Shown: positions 35,559 to 44,457 of the stretch, one piece after another
Layout of the letters: every line of letters begins with the position of its first letter
Position numbering within the stretch: position 1 is the stretch's first letter
Assembly: GCA_049663345.1 (NCBI GenBank)
Contig: JBATDG010000108.1
Coordinates: 1-64,000, forward strand
Length of the DNA: 64,000 nt
Source: SZUA-365 sp049663345
GTDB taxonomy: Bacteria > Bacteroidota > Ignavibacteria > SZUA-365
Direction of reading: 5' to 3'
Made by a program: the position numbers and the translations under genes
The notes under the pieces: model-generated
Database searches by the model: none
Seen by the model: the letters and a program-made list of their open reading frames with translations, nothing else
Told to the model about the DNA's origin: nothing

Positions 35559-37799
35559 ATGAAGCGTTTCGCGACCACCTGCATTTACTCCGCAATTATT
35601 TTATTCGCATTCGTTCTCACAGTGAACGCCCAGAAGGGAAGCGGCGGTGTGCGGGGCTTTGCCTCGGATTCGCTCTCCGGCGAAAGGCTGACGCTCGTCA
35701 ACATCTATATTACCAAGCTGGGAATTGGTGCGGCGACGGACGCAAACGGATTCTTTTTTGTGGGAAATATTCCCGAGGGTACGCAACGCTGCCGGGTCAC
35801 CCTGATCGGCTACGCCACGATTGAACGCGACGTGGAGATCATCGCGGGCAAGATCGTCACATTGAATTTACAACTGACGCCCGCTGTTCTTGAGATGGAT
35901 GTTGTGGAAACCACGGCCGACCGGCGTATTCGCTATGATACGGAAATCAGCACTCAGCCGATTTCCGCGGCCGAAATTTCGGTTGTGCCGAAGGCAGTAG
36001 AGGCTGACCTTTTCCGCACCATCGCAGTGCTGCCCGGCGTTGTCGCCACCAGTGACGTGAGCAGCCAGTTCTATGTGCGAGGCGGCGGCGGCGATCAGAA
36101 CCTGATCATTCTTGACGGCATGACGATCTACAATCCCTTCCATGCTCTGGGCATCTTTTCCATTTTCGATGCGGACGCAATCAAGGAAGCGGAAATTCTG
36201 AAAGGCGGCTTTCCTGCACAATGGGGAAACAGGCTTTCATCAGTGATCAACATCCGCACGCGCGAGGGTAATAAGAATCGCTTCTCCGGGAAACTGAACC
36301 TGAGTCAGGTAAGCGGCAAGGCGCTAATCGAAGGCCCCACACCCTGGGATGGTTCCTGGATGCTGTCGGTGCGGAAGAGTCTGTTTGATGAAGTGCTGCA
36401 AAAATTCGTTCGGCAGAGCACGCCATTTGATTTCTACGACGTCATCGGACGAGCCAATGTAGCGACGGGAGAAAACGGCCGTCTCTCACTCCACACTTTG
36501 TTCAGCGGAGACCGGATCCATTCGGAGTCCAATTTCGATCCGGAATATGAATGGAGCAACGCCGCCTATGGCATGAGCTGGTTCCAGGTGCTTGAGAACA
36601 AGTATCTGATCGAAACCACCTTCAGCTTCAGTAATTTCAAAGGGGAACTGCGGCCGCGCGAAAATTCGCTTATCAGTCCTCGCCTCTCCGAAGTCAACGA
36701 CGTGTATTTCAACGGTGCAGTCACGTATTTCCGGGACAACGGCGACCAGTATGGAGCCGGGTTTATGTTCCGTCTGCCTGAATTTCATTTCGCCTTCGTA
36801 AACTCTGCGAATTACAAACGCGATGAATCGCGGAGAAACAGCGAAACGGGTTTCTGGTTCAAGTACAAGATCAAACAATTCCGACCGTTTTCTCTTGAAC
36901 TCGGCATCCGTTCGGACATCTTTTCCGTTCTTTCCACGAACAGTGCTGATGCTTTTGAGCCGCGGATCGGTCTCAGCTATGACGTGAACAGAGCCCTGGC
37001 TTTCAAAGCGTCGTATGCACGCGTGCACCAGCGCCTCGTCACCATCACGAATGAAGATGATGTGGTCTCGCTGTTTGAGACATGGATTCCCATTCTGGAC
37101 GGCGAACCCTCACAGGAAGCCGATCATTACATCGTCGGTGTCGACGGTGACGTGGCGGCGATACCGGGTTTGAATTTCAATCTGCAATGGTACATCAAGG
37201 AAATGCGGAATCTTGTTGAATACAATCGCGACAAGGTGGATGCGAAAGATCCTGATTTTGTGCGAGCCCAAGGCCGCAGCTATGGTTTTGAGGTGTTTCT
37301 GGAAGAGAAGCACCCGCGCTACTACGGCTTGCTGTCTTACTCCCTCGGCTATACGGAACGCACGATCGGTGATTTCACTTACAGCCCGCGTTATGATCGC
37401 CGACACAGCTTCAACATCATTCTCGGATGGAAGCCGGCCGAAGGTTGGGATATCAATATGCGCTGGGAATACGGCTCCGGCCTGCCTTTCTCGCAGATTA
37501 CCGGTTTCTACGACCGCCTGATGTTCAATGGGTTATTTGACGGCAACGGATATATCAGCGAAACCGGCTCACCCTACACCATGCTCGGATCGAAAAATAC
37601 CGGCCGCCTGCCTGCGTATCATCGCATGGATATCAGCGTCTCAAAGGCATTTCAGTTCGAATGGGTCCGCCTTGTCGCTGAAGCCAGCGTGCTTAACCTC
37701 TATGACCGAAACAACATGTTCTATTACGACCGGACAACAGGCGAGAGGATAGACATGCTTCCAATACTTCCGACGGTGAATCTGCGCGTCGAATTCTGA
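35559..37799 (+). CDS. TonB-dependent receptor with CarboxypepD-like N-terminal domain
   Basis: 746 residues. Signal peptide (1-24, ending VNAQ), a carboxypeptidase-regulatory-like domain (about 28-110; GVRGFASDSLSGERL ... ITLIGY-type strand), a plug domain (about 120-235; VRGGGGDQNLIILDGMTIYNPFH, GGFPAQWGNRLSSVINI), and an outer-membrane barrel to the C-terminus, with VNLRVEF as the last strand. This is the FCB-type architecture of SusC-like receptors, but no SusD gene follows, so the ligand is unknown. AGAG weakly precedes the ATG. The polyprenyl-phosphate sugar transferase follows 13 bp later. Confidence 0.9.
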   Translation: MKRFATTCIYSAIILFAFVLTVNAQKGSGGVRGFASDSLSGERLTLVNIYITKLGIGAATDANGFFFVGNIPEGTQRCRVTLIGYATIERDVEIIAGKIVTLNLQLTPAVLEMDVVETTADRRIRYDTEISTQPISAAEISVVPKAVEADLFRTIAVLPGVVATSDVSSQFYVRGGGGDQNLIILDGMTIYNPFHALGIFSIFDADAIKEAEILKGGFPAQWGNRLSSVINIRTREGNKNRFSGKLNLSQVSGKALIEGPTPWDGSWMLSVRKSLFDEVLQKFVRQSTPFDFYDVIGRANVATGENGRLSLHTLFSGDRIHSESNFDPEYEWSNAAYGMSWFQVLENKYLIETTFSFSNFKGELRPRENSLISPRLSEVNDVYFNGAVTYFRDNGDQYGAGFMFRLPEFHFAFVNSANYKRDESRRNSETGFWFKYKIKQFRPFSLELGIRSDIFSVLSTNSADAFEPRIGLSYDVNRALAFKASYARVHQRLVTITNEDDVVSLFETWIPILDGEPSQEADHYIVGVDGDVAAIPGLNFNLQWYIKEMRNLVEYNRDKVDAKDPDFVRAQGRSYGFEVFLEEKHPRYYGLLSYSLGYTERTIGDFTYSPRYDRRHSFNIILGWKPAEGWDINMRWEYGSGLPFSQITGFYDRLMFNGLFDGNGYISETGSPYTMLGSKNTGRLPAYHRMDISVSKAFQFEWVRLVAEASVLNLYDRNNMFYYDRTTGERIDMLPILPTVNLRVEF

Positions 37800-37812
37800 G
37801 ATAACGGGTTCC

Positions 37813-39225
37813 ATGGTGAAACCACGTCGAAATGATCTGCTGATACCGCTGCTGGCCGTCGTCTCCGATGTCGTAGCCATAGTAGCGTCGTTTTATTTCA
37901 GCTACATCATTCGCTTCAACAGCATCCTTACGGAATGGATTCCGGTAACGAAGGGATATCCCGAACTGAGTGCCTATGTTCTTGGGGGGCTCGCCATAGC
38001 TCCGATCTGGGTGTTCATGTTCAGTCGGAGGCAAGTATATCGCGTCAGAAGGGACGTAGACCTCAGCAGCGAGCTGTTCCACATCATCCGGCAGGTGAGT
38101 TTCGGCATGCTGATTGTGCTCGGACTCACATTCTTCTACCGTGCATTTTCCTATTCCCGCATTGTCTTCGTTTTTATCGGTTTCATCGCCATTGTGCTCA
38201 TTTTTATCGGGCGCATTCTGGTGCTGACGTATGAAAAGCATCTGTACCGAAAAGGAAGGGAACTGCGGAATGTGCTGATAGTGGGAACGAATCATCTGGC
38301 GCAGGATCTCGCACTCCGCATAACGCATCAAACCGGACTTGGATACAGGCTGGCGGGGTATATCTCCGAAGCGGATCAGCGCATCGAAAGCGTTGCCGCC
38401 AACCGGCTTGGAACACTCGATCAGCTTCCCGCCATCGCGGAGGAGCATCGAATTGAAACAATAATCGTCTGTATCGCCGCCGACGAAAAGGATAAACTTT
38501 CCGCATTATTCTCACTGATGGAAGGGAAGAGCGTCCAGATACTTCTTCAGCCTGAGGTTATCGGCATCAATTCCACACGTCTTCGCGTAGAGGAAGTTTT
38601 CAATACGTATTTGATCGGCGTGAAGGATATCCCCATGACCACCTGGTCGCGCATTGCAAAGCGGGTATTCGACGTGCTATTCAGTTTGGTAGTGGTGATA
38701 CTCTTCGCACCGTTCGCGGCCCTGATCATGCTGCTGGTTCGTATTCAATCCGGTTCACCCGTTATTTACAAGCAGCGGCGCGTGGGGTTGGAAGGAGAAG
38801 AGTTCGACTTGCTGAAGTTCCGCACCATGCGGGTGGATGCTGAAAGTGATTCCGGGCCGACGTGGACGAAGCGCGAAGACCCTCGCGTCACGAGCATCGG
38901 CCGCATTCTGCGCCGCCTTTCGCTTGATGAGATTCCTCAGTTCATTAATGTACTGAGAGGTGAGATGAGCGTTGTCGGACCGCGACCGGAGCGGCCTGAA
39001 TTTGTGGATCAGTTCCGGAATTATATTCCGAAATATCTTGAACGGCATCGGCTCAAGACCGGTCTGACCGGATGGGCGCAGGTGAACGGTCTCCGGGGCG
39101 AGGTCCCGATTTCAGAGCGCACGAAATACGATTTGTATTATATTGAGAACTGGTCCCTGCAGCTGGATATTAGAATAATTTTCAAAACACTGTATTCCAT
39201 CCTTTTCGGAAAAGACGCATACTGA
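37813..39225 (+). CDS. Undecaprenyl-phosphate sugar-1-phosphate transferase (WbaP/WcaJ-like)
   Basis: 470 residues. Four N-terminal membrane segments (about 10-140), a Rossmann-like CoA-binding region (about 150-250; VLIVGTNHLAQDLA), a fifth hydrophobic segment near 290, and the bacterial sugar transferase domain (about 280-470) with KRVFDVLFSLVVV, YKQRRVGLEGEEFDLLKFRTM, RRLSLDEIPQF, VGPRPERPEF and RLKTGLTGWAQVNG. It transfers a hexose-1-phosphate to undecaprenyl phosphate, starting an O-antigen or exopolysaccharide unit. No further polysaccharide genes adjoin, so the pathway is elsewhere. Confidence 0.9.
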   Translation: MVKPRRNDLLIPLLAVVSDVVAIVASFYFSYIIRFNSILTEWIPVTKGYPELSAYVLGGLAIAPIWVFMFSRRQVYRVRRDVDLSSELFHIIRQVSFGMLIVLGLTFFYRAFSYSRIVFVFIGFIAIVLIFIGRILVLTYEKHLYRKGRELRNVLIVGTNHLAQDLALRITHQTGLGYRLAGYISEADQRIESVAANRLGTLDQLPAIAEEHRIETIIVCIAADEKDKLSALFSLMEGKSVQILLQPEVIGINSTRLRVEEVFNTYLIGVKDIPMTTWSRIAKRVFDVLFSLVVVILFAPFAALIMLLVRIQSGSPVIYKQRRVGLEGEEFDLLKFRTMRVDAESDSGPTWTKREDPRVTSIGRILRRLSLDEIPQFINVLRGEMSVVGPRPERPEFVDQFRNYIPKYLERHRLKTGLTGWAQVNGLRGEVPISERTKYDLYYIENWSLQLDIRIIFKTLYSILFGKDAY

Positions 39226-39227
39226 TT

Positions 39228-39524
39228 ATGATTGCTTCCTTTATTTTTTTCCTGCACATCGTCGCCGCCTCCTATGCCTTTGCAAAAGGGTACGTCGACC
39301 ATAAGCTTTCCGATGGATTCATGTCCGTCGCCTTTGTCGGCATCATCTTTTCTGTAGGATGGACCATGGCCGGATTCATCGTTCACTTTTTCTTTCCGGA
39401 AAAGGGTTTCGGACCCTTGCTCGACAATGACACGATTTCGCTTATCCTGGTTCTGTTCTTCGAAGTGCTGCTCTACGGAGGGTACTTTGTGAAACGAAAC
39501 CGCACTCAAACGGTTAAGGGATAG
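39228..39524 (+). CDS. Small three-TM membrane protein of unknown function
   Basis: 98 residues with three hydrophobic segments (about 3-20, 30-52 and 70-88) and a short charged tail. No family is recognised. It starts 2 bp after the sugar transferase stop, so they are tightly co-transcribed, and it ends before a strong bidirectional terminator. A helper role in lipid-linked sugar synthesis is only suggested by position. Confidence 0.7.
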   Translation: MIASFIFFLHIVAASYAFAKGYVDHKLSDGFMSVAFVGIIFSVGWTMAGFIVHFFFPEKGFGPLLDNDTISLILVLFFEVLLYGGYFVKRNRTQTVKG

Positions 39525-39567
39525 ATGCGGACAGAATTTCCGCCGCGAAAGTAGTTACATTGACCGC

Positions 39568-39605
39568 AAAAAAAGTGGGCGCCCCGAGAGGCGCCCACTT
39601 TTTTT
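39568..39605. terminator. Strong bidirectional intrinsic terminator
   Basis: AAAAAAGTGGGCGCC pairs with GGCGCCCACTTTTTT around CCGAGA, with poly-A before and poly-T after. It closes the plus transcript (sugar transferase) and the minus operon ending at 39639. Confidence 0.95.
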
Positions 39606-39638
39606 GTACTAACTGCGAAATTCGTTCAGTCAGCTCCC

Positions 39639-40277
39639 CTAAACAATCTGACTCGCGAGCTCAATTCCCAAACCTTCGCGAATAATCTGAGGGATATCAC
39701 CGGTAAAGTCGACCATCGTTGAGAGATGATCACCGCTGGGCGATCGATACTCCGCATCGAATTCAATAATCATATCGACGAGCGGATCAAAAATATCGAA
39801 CAATTCTTCGTTGTAGGCAGGTTCTTCCCAACCATCGAGTTTAGCGGACATGGAAACCAGCGGATTCCCCAACTCGGCGATCATGAGTTGACACAGAAAA
39901 TGATCCGGTACACGTATGCCAGTCGTCGTGCGCTTTGAATTCAACACGAGAGTAGGGACGAGCTTGGTCGCAGGAAGGAGGAATGTGTAAGGACCCGGTA
40001 CGAGTTGGCGAATGACCTGGTATGCGGAATCCGAAATCTTCGCATAATCTGAAATCTGGGATATCGACGAGGCCACGAATGTCAGTGGCTTGCTATCCGC
40101 GATGTTCCGAATTTTGCGAATGCGCTGCTGCCCAACTTTGCTGTTGATATCGCAGCCAATCGCATACACCGTGTCAGTCGGATAAAGCATGACCGCCCCC
40201 TTCTGGAGCTGGTCAACTACCTGATTGATCAGGCGCATTTGCGGATTTTCCGGATGGATGTTGTACCGGGTAGCCAT
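39639..40277 (-). CDS. Threonylcarbamoyl-AMP synthase family (Sua5/YciO/YrdC)
   Basis: 212 residues of the YrdC-like fold. GGAVMLYPTDTVYAIGC-type motif (residues about 25-45), KIRNIADSKPLTF (KRxxxKP-like nucleotide site), PGPYTFLLPAT and TTTGIRVPDH are all present. Members make threonylcarbamoyl-AMP from Thr, bicarbonate and ATP for t6A in ANN-reading tRNAs; the YciO branch lacks proven activity. Since tsaE and tsaB lie in the same operon and no other copy is visible, the tsaC function is plausible. AAGGA precedes the ATG at 40277; the longer frame to 40427 overlaps the upstream gene. Confidence 0.8.
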   Translation of the reverse strand: MATRYNIHPENPQMRLINQVVDQLQKGAVMLYPTDTVYAIGCDINSKVGQQRIRKIRNIADSKPLTFVASSISQISDYAKISDSAYQVIRQLVPGPYTFLLPATKLVPTLVLNSKRTTTGIRVPDHFLCQLMIAELGNPLVSMSAKLDGWEEPAYNEELFDIFDPLVDMIIEFDAEYRSPSGDHLSTMVDFTGDIPQIIREGLGIELASQIV

Positions 40278-40332
40278 GGTCCTTTTAATCTCTATGAAGA
40301 GTGAATAGCCCGAAAATAAACGTTGCGATATA

Positions 40333-41112
40333 CTACGGGCGCTCTGATTCGCGCCGGATATAAACCTGTTCCATTTCCTGAAGTTGTTCGAGAGTGTTGA
40401 CACCGCGTATTTCGTCTGCATCTTCAACGACGAAAGGAATCATAACCCGGGCCTCACGCTGGAAAATTCCAATTACATCGGGCAGGTAATATTCACCCTG
40501 CGCGTTGTCATTGCCAACATTTTTCATTGCGTCGAACAATAGTCGGCGATCAAAGATATAAATACCGCTGTTGATTTCGCACACCGAACGCTCTGCTTCA
40601 GTGGCATCCTTATGCTCTACGATTTTCAGTACCTCACCGCGATCGTCGCGAATCACGCGGCCGTATCCTGTCGGATCAGGCAGCAGAGCGGTCAAGACTG
40701 TGACCGCTGCTTCGCGCTCGCGATGCTGAAGGAGTGCGGCGGACAACGTTTCGACCCTTGTCATCGGCGCGTCTCCGGAGAGGATCACCACATCGCCTTC
40801 AAAGCCGCGCAGCGCCTCCTCGGTCATCTGCACCGCATGTGCGGTACCGAGCTGTTGGGATTGGACAGCGAACTCAACTGATGCATCGTGAGCTTGCAGA
40901 AACTCAATCACGCTTTCACGTTGATGTCCCACGACAACGACGACGCGCTCACACTCGAGAGCGTGTGCAAGCCTGATGACATGACCGACCAGCGGAAGAC
41001 CTGCAAGTTCATGCATGACTTTCGCCTTATCGGGATTTTTCATTCGTTTGCCCTGTCCGGCTGCCATGATGACGGCGGCGAGTGGGTGCTGATGTAATTC
41101 GGAACTGCTCAT
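40333..41112 (-). CDS. Standalone GlmU-like nucleotidyltransferase domain
   Basis: 259 residues with the N-terminal uridyltransferase half of GlmU only. VIMAAGQGKRMKNPDKAKVMHELAG carries the nucleotide-binding signature, QLGTAHAVQMTEEAL and LSGDAPM follow, and EINSGIYIFDRRLL is typical. The left-handed beta-helix acetyltransferase half is absent, so it would make UDP-GlcNAc only if an acetyltransferase exists elsewhere. The family also includes other sugar nucleotidyltransferases. Upstream gap to panD is 70 bp; the genes look to be one transcription unit. Confidence 0.75.
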   Translation of the reverse strand: MSSSELHQHPLAAVIMAAGQGKRMKNPDKAKVMHELAGLPLVGHVIRLAHALECERVVVVVGHQRESVIEFLQAHDASVEFAVQSQQLGTAHAVQMTEEALRGFEGDVVILSGDAPMTRVETLSAALLQHREREAAVTVLTALLPDPTGYGRVIRDDRGEVLKIVEHKDATEAERSVCEINSGIYIFDRRLLFDAMKNVGNDNAQGEYYLPDVIGIFQREARVMIPFVVEDADEIRGVNTLEQLQEMEQVYIRRESERP

Positions 41113-41182
41113 GACGAATCAGGGACTCAAGCGATGAAGCTGGTTGTTTGAGAAACGAATGGAGGTGCGGGGTGGGAATTCA

Positions 41183-41539
41183 TCAAAGTACGGATTTTAC
41201 CCGATTATGTTCGTCAACGAGTATAATGACAGGCTTGTGTCCGTCGAGTTCTTCATTGTTGTATTCGCCGTAGGTGATTATGATGACTTCATCGCCGACG
41301 TGCCCCAAACGTGCGGCTGCGCCGTTTAGGCAAATCGTACCGCTGCCCGGGTCACCTTTCAGCGCATAGGTTTCAAAACGATTCCCGTTATTGACGTTGA
41401 CGACCTGGACCTTTTCATACGTAAGAATATCGGCCTGCGTCATCAGGTCGCTGTCAATCGTAATGCTGCCTTCGTAATACAGCTCCGCCTGGGTCACACG
41501 GGCCCGGTGGATTTTGGATTTGAACATGCTGCGTTTCAT
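41183..41539 (-). CDS. panD: Aspartate 1-decarboxylase
   Basis: 118 residues. The self-cleavage site Gly-Ser of YYEGSITID (Gly24-Ser25) makes the pyruvoyl cofactor; KIHRARVTQAELYY, NVNNGNRFETYA, and CLNGAAARLGHVGDEVIIITY are standard. It gives beta-alanine for pantothenate and overlaps panC by four bases (ATGA), as expected for a coupled panC-panD pair. Slightly shorter than the usual 126 residues at the C-terminus. Confidence 0.95.
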   Translation of the reverse strand: MKRSMFKSKIHRARVTQAELYYEGSITIDSDLMTQADILTYEKVQVVNVNNGNRFETYALKGDPGSGTICLNGAAARLGHVGDEVIIITYGEYNNEELDGHKPVIILVDEHNRVKSVL

Positions 41540-42399
41540 ATCTCTATCGTCTCAGCTCTCAAAATCGTATTGTCAATGAGTCTTGTACTTTCAACTTTTG
41601 CGGCTATCGCAACCAAGGTGGGGCGATCGGTAAGGGACTGAATTTCCTCAAGCGTTTCTGCATCAACGACGGCAACATAATCCAGAACTACCGAACCGCT
41701 GCGCATGATCTCTTCTGTCACGAGCGTTCGAAGCACCATCGGATCGTGTCCGCCTTCAGCGACATATCGCTCGGCCAGACGAAGCGACCGCGAAAGCGCG
41801 AGAGCTTCAACGCGACCTGATTCTGAAAGATACGTGTTTCTGGAACTCATTGCCAGTCCATCAGCATCGCGGTGTGTAGGAGCGATAATCAGCTCAAGGT
41901 CGAAATGCAGGTCCTGAACCATTCGCTGTATTACGATTGCCTGCTGAGCATCCTTTTGTCCGAAGACGGCCAGGTGAGGTTTAACCATGATGAAAAGCTT
42001 TGCCACCACTGTTGCAACACCACGAAAATGCGTTGGGCGCGCTCGTCCCTCTAAAATGCTGCTGAGTCCATCAACGTTTACCCAGGTAGCGTATCCTTTT
42101 GGATAGACTTCATTGGCTTGTGGAGTAAAGAGTATATCGCAGCCGGTAGATTCGGCCAACGCTGCGTCGCGCTCAAGATCACGAGGGTATTGGCTGAAAT
42201 CCTCATTGGCTCCAAATTGTGTGGGATTCACAAAAATGGACATGACAACGACATCGGTCTGTTCGCGGCAGATGCGTAGAAGATCAAGATGTCCTTCATG
42301 CAGAAAACCCATCGTAGGAACGAAACCGATGCGCTTGCTTTCGCCGCGCAGTCTGTCCGCTTCTGCCTGCATCTCCCGAATACTGCTGATGAACCGCAT
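41536..42399 (-). CDS. panC: Pantothenate synthetase (pantoate-beta-alanine ligase)
   Basis: 287 residues. GFVPTMGFLHEGHLDLLR holds the ATP-binding HxGH-like motif, and VVMSIFVNPTQFGANEDF, DILFTPQANEVYPKGY, FRGVATVVAKLFIM, GQKDAQQAIV and READGLAMSSRN-type (HRDADGLAMSSRNTYL) match the family. It joins pantoate to beta-alanine from panD. GGAGA is upstream of the ATG. panB is not in this window. Confidence 0.97.
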   Translation of the reverse strand: MRFISSIREMQAEADRLRGESKRIGFVPTMGFLHEGHLDLLRICREQTDVVVMSIFVNPTQFGANEDFSQYPRDLERDAALAESTGCDILFTPQANEVYPKGYATWVNVDGLSSILEGRARPTHFRGVATVVAKLFIMVKPHLAVFGQKDAQQAIVIQRMVQDLHFDLELIIAPTHRDADGLAMSSRNTYLSESGRVEALALSRSLRLAERYVAEGGHDPMVLRTLVTEEIMRSGSVVLDYVAVVDAETLEEIQSLTDRPTLVAIAAKVESTRLIDNTILRAETIEI

Positions 42400-42408
42400 G
42401 GCTTTTTG

Positions 42409-43254
42409 TTAATCTCCCGTCATATGGGTGAGCAATTTTGCGACCGTGTCGCGCATTTCCTTTCGCGGGACTACCATGTCAAGGAAGCCTTTGTCCAGCA
42501 GGAATTCGGCTCGCTGGAATCCTTCCGGTAGATCGCGTCCGATCGTCTGTTTGATGACGCGAGGTCCTGCGAATCCGATCAGCGCCTTGGGTTCAGCGAT
42601 ATTCACATCGCCGAGCATCGCAAAGCTTGCGGTGACGCCCCCAGTAGTAGGGTCAAGCATGATGGAAATGTAGGGCAGACCTGCATCATGCAGTAATGTC
42701 AGCCGTGAACTGGTCTTCGCCATCTGCATGAGAGAAAATGCGCCTTCCATCATGCGTGCACCGCCGCTGGCGGCGACGATGATCAGTCCGCACTTATTCT
42801 TGATCGCACGGTCAATGGAACGCGCAATTTTTTCTCCGACTACCGATCCCATACTTCCGCCGATAAAGCCGAAATCCATAACGGCGATGGAGACCGGGAT
42901 ATCCTTGATCGAGCCCATCCCGCTGCGCATCGCATCGTACATCCCGGTTTTGCGCACCGTGGCTTCGATACGATCTGCGTATGCCTTTGTATCCTTGAAC
43001 TTCAGGGGATCCGTGGCTTTCATTTTCCGATCATGCTCTTTGAAGCTGTCCTCGTCGAGCAGAATATCGATATACTGTTTCGCGGATACACGGAACGAGG
43101 CATCGCAATGAATGCAGGTGTGAAGAGCGGCAGCCAATTGCGACTGATGCATCATTTCGCCGCAAGAGTCGCATTTGACCCAAGAACCATCGGCGACTTC
43201 CCGCTTGGGCATGCTGCCTTCGATATTGCTTTTACTGCGTTTGAACCAGGACAT
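42409..43254 (-). CDS. accD: Acetyl-CoA carboxylase carboxyltransferase beta subunit
   Basis: 281 residues. The N-terminal four-cysteine zinc ribbon (CDSCGEM ... CIHCDASF, about 28-50) and the carboxyltransferase core (GSIKDIPVSIAVMDFGFIGGSMGSVVGEKI, ASGGARMMEGAFSLMQMAKT, DPTTGGVTASFAMLGD, FAGPRVIKQTI) identify AccD. It transfers CO2 from biotin to acetyl-CoA for fatty acid synthesis, with AccA encoded elsewhere. GGAG precedes the ATG. Confidence 0.97.
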   Translation of the reverse strand: MSWFKRSKSNIEGSMPKREVADGSWVKCDSCGEMMHQSQLAAALHTCIHCDASFRVSAKQYIDILLDEDSFKEHDRKMKATDPLKFKDTKAYADRIEATVRKTGMYDAMRSGMGSIKDIPVSIAVMDFGFIGGSMGSVVGEKIARSIDRAIKNKCGLIIVAASGGARMMEGAFSLMQMAKTSSRLTLLHDAGLPYISIMLDPTTGGVTASFAMLGDVNIAEPKALIGFAGPRVIKQTIGRDLPEGFQRAEFLLDKGFLDMVVPRKEMRDTVAKLLTHMTGD

Positions 43255-43282
43255 GTGTATTGGTCTCCAGGTGTGATCGAAT

Positions 43283-43972
43283 TCAGATCAGGACGTTTTT
43301 TGATTGCTTCACTTGAAACTCCTGTACGTAAAGCGGCTCGCAGGTATCGGGATCGGCGGCGGCTCCGGAGGCGAGCATTCGTGCGCCCAGAATTGCAACA
43401 TAGCGAGCATCGAACACCGATGCGGCGTCCGGAAGGAGGGAAAGGGATTGCGGGGCGAGAGCGTGTACCTTTGCTGCACCATCGCCGACGAGGACGGCTC
43501 CCTCAGGCAGATCTCCAAGCAATGCGGCTGCCTCACAAACCGAAACCGCATGCTTGCTGCGCCATTCATGGTTGATGAGCTGATATGTCGCTGCGTAAAT
43601 ATCTTCGCGCTTTGCATCGATGCATACCACCAAAGTCGCTCCTTCGGTATGCGGCCAGCTTCGAGCGACGCCTTCAGCGATTGCGTCGTGAGTGGGGACG
43701 ACGGCGAGCGGAATTCCCAGTGCAAGCACCATTCCTTTTGCTACAGCCATGCCGATGCGCAAGCCCGTGAAAGATCCCGGACCGGCAGAGACGGCAACGC
43801 CCCGCAGATCCTTCATCTGGAGTCCCGCCTGTGCGACGATGTCGCGGCAGAGCGGTGCGAGCAGTTCATCGTGCGCGTTGCCGCGGTTTATCTGAACGGA
43901 TGCGCGGATCTGTTCGCCGTCCAAGATGGCGACGCCGAGCGATTGGGTTGCAGTTTCTATCGCGAGAATCAC
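43283..43972 (-). CDS. tsaB: tRNA threonylcarbamoyladenosine biosynthesis protein TsaB
   Basis: 229 residues, an ASKHA-fold pseudo-enzyme that binds TsaD. ILAIETATQSLGVAIL at the N-terminus, HDELLAPLCRDIV, GVAVSAGPGSFTGLRIGMAVAKGMV and IDAKREDIYAATY are typical TsaB. It overlaps the upstream tsaE stop by four bases. TsaD is not in this window. Confidence 0.93.
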   Translation of the reverse strand: MILAIETATQSLGVAILDGEQIRASVQINRGNAHDELLAPLCRDIVAQAGLQMKDLRGVAVSAGPGSFTGLRIGMAVAKGMVLALGIPLAVVPTHDAIAEGVARSWPHTEGATLVVCIDAKREDIYAATYQLINHEWRSKHAVSVCEAAALLGDLPEGAVLVGDGAAKVHALAPQSLSLLPDAASVFDARYVAILGARMLASGAAADPDTCEPLYVQEFQVKQSKNVLI

Positions 43973-44448
43973 GAAGGCCTCGAAAACAATTCCGCAGGTT
44001 CAAAAAGGATGCTGTTATCCTCTGCATCCACATGCCGCTGTTCAAAGACGCGCTGTTCTTCCGTGTCGCCATGCCATGCAGCAACCTCATATCGCGGGAA
44101 GGGAAGCAGGGGGATGGCGCGCTCGGCCCATTCAACCAGGACAATCCCGCCGTCAGAAAACAGATCCTTCAAGCCGATCTGGAGCATTTCTTGAATGCTC
44201 GTCAGCCGATATAAATCGCAATGCGTTATGCGCTGGCTGCCGGCATATTCATTGATGATAGTGAAGGTCGGGCTGGTGACCTGCCGCTCACAGCCGAAGT
44301 GCTCGCACATACCGCGAATGAAGGCGGTTTTACCGCAGCCCAGGTCGCCGCTGAATGCGACCAGCGCATTCTCCGGCAGCACGGCTGCCAGTCGTCTGCC
44401 GGCCTCCCGTGTCTCCTGTTCGCTGTATGTAACAAGACCTTTTTGCAT
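43969..44448 (-). CDS. tsaE: tRNA threonylcarbamoyladenosine biosynthesis ATPase TsaE
   Basis: 159 residues. P-loop GDLGCGKTAFIRG, TSPTFTIINEY, HCDLYRL and LVEWAER are the TsaE hallmarks. It drives release of the TsaBDE complex after each round of t6A synthesis. The gene follows porX with a 9-bp gap, so translation is probably linked. Confidence 0.93.
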   Translation of the reverse strand: MQKGLVTYSEQETREAGRRLAAVLPENALVAFSGDLGCGKTAFIRGMCEHFGCERQVTSPTFTIINEYAGSQRITHCDLYRLTSIQEMLQIGLKDLFSDGGIVLVEWAERAIPLLPFPRYEVAAWHGDTEEQRVFEQRHVDAEDNSILFEPAELFSRPS

Positions 44449-44457
44449 TCCGGGAAA

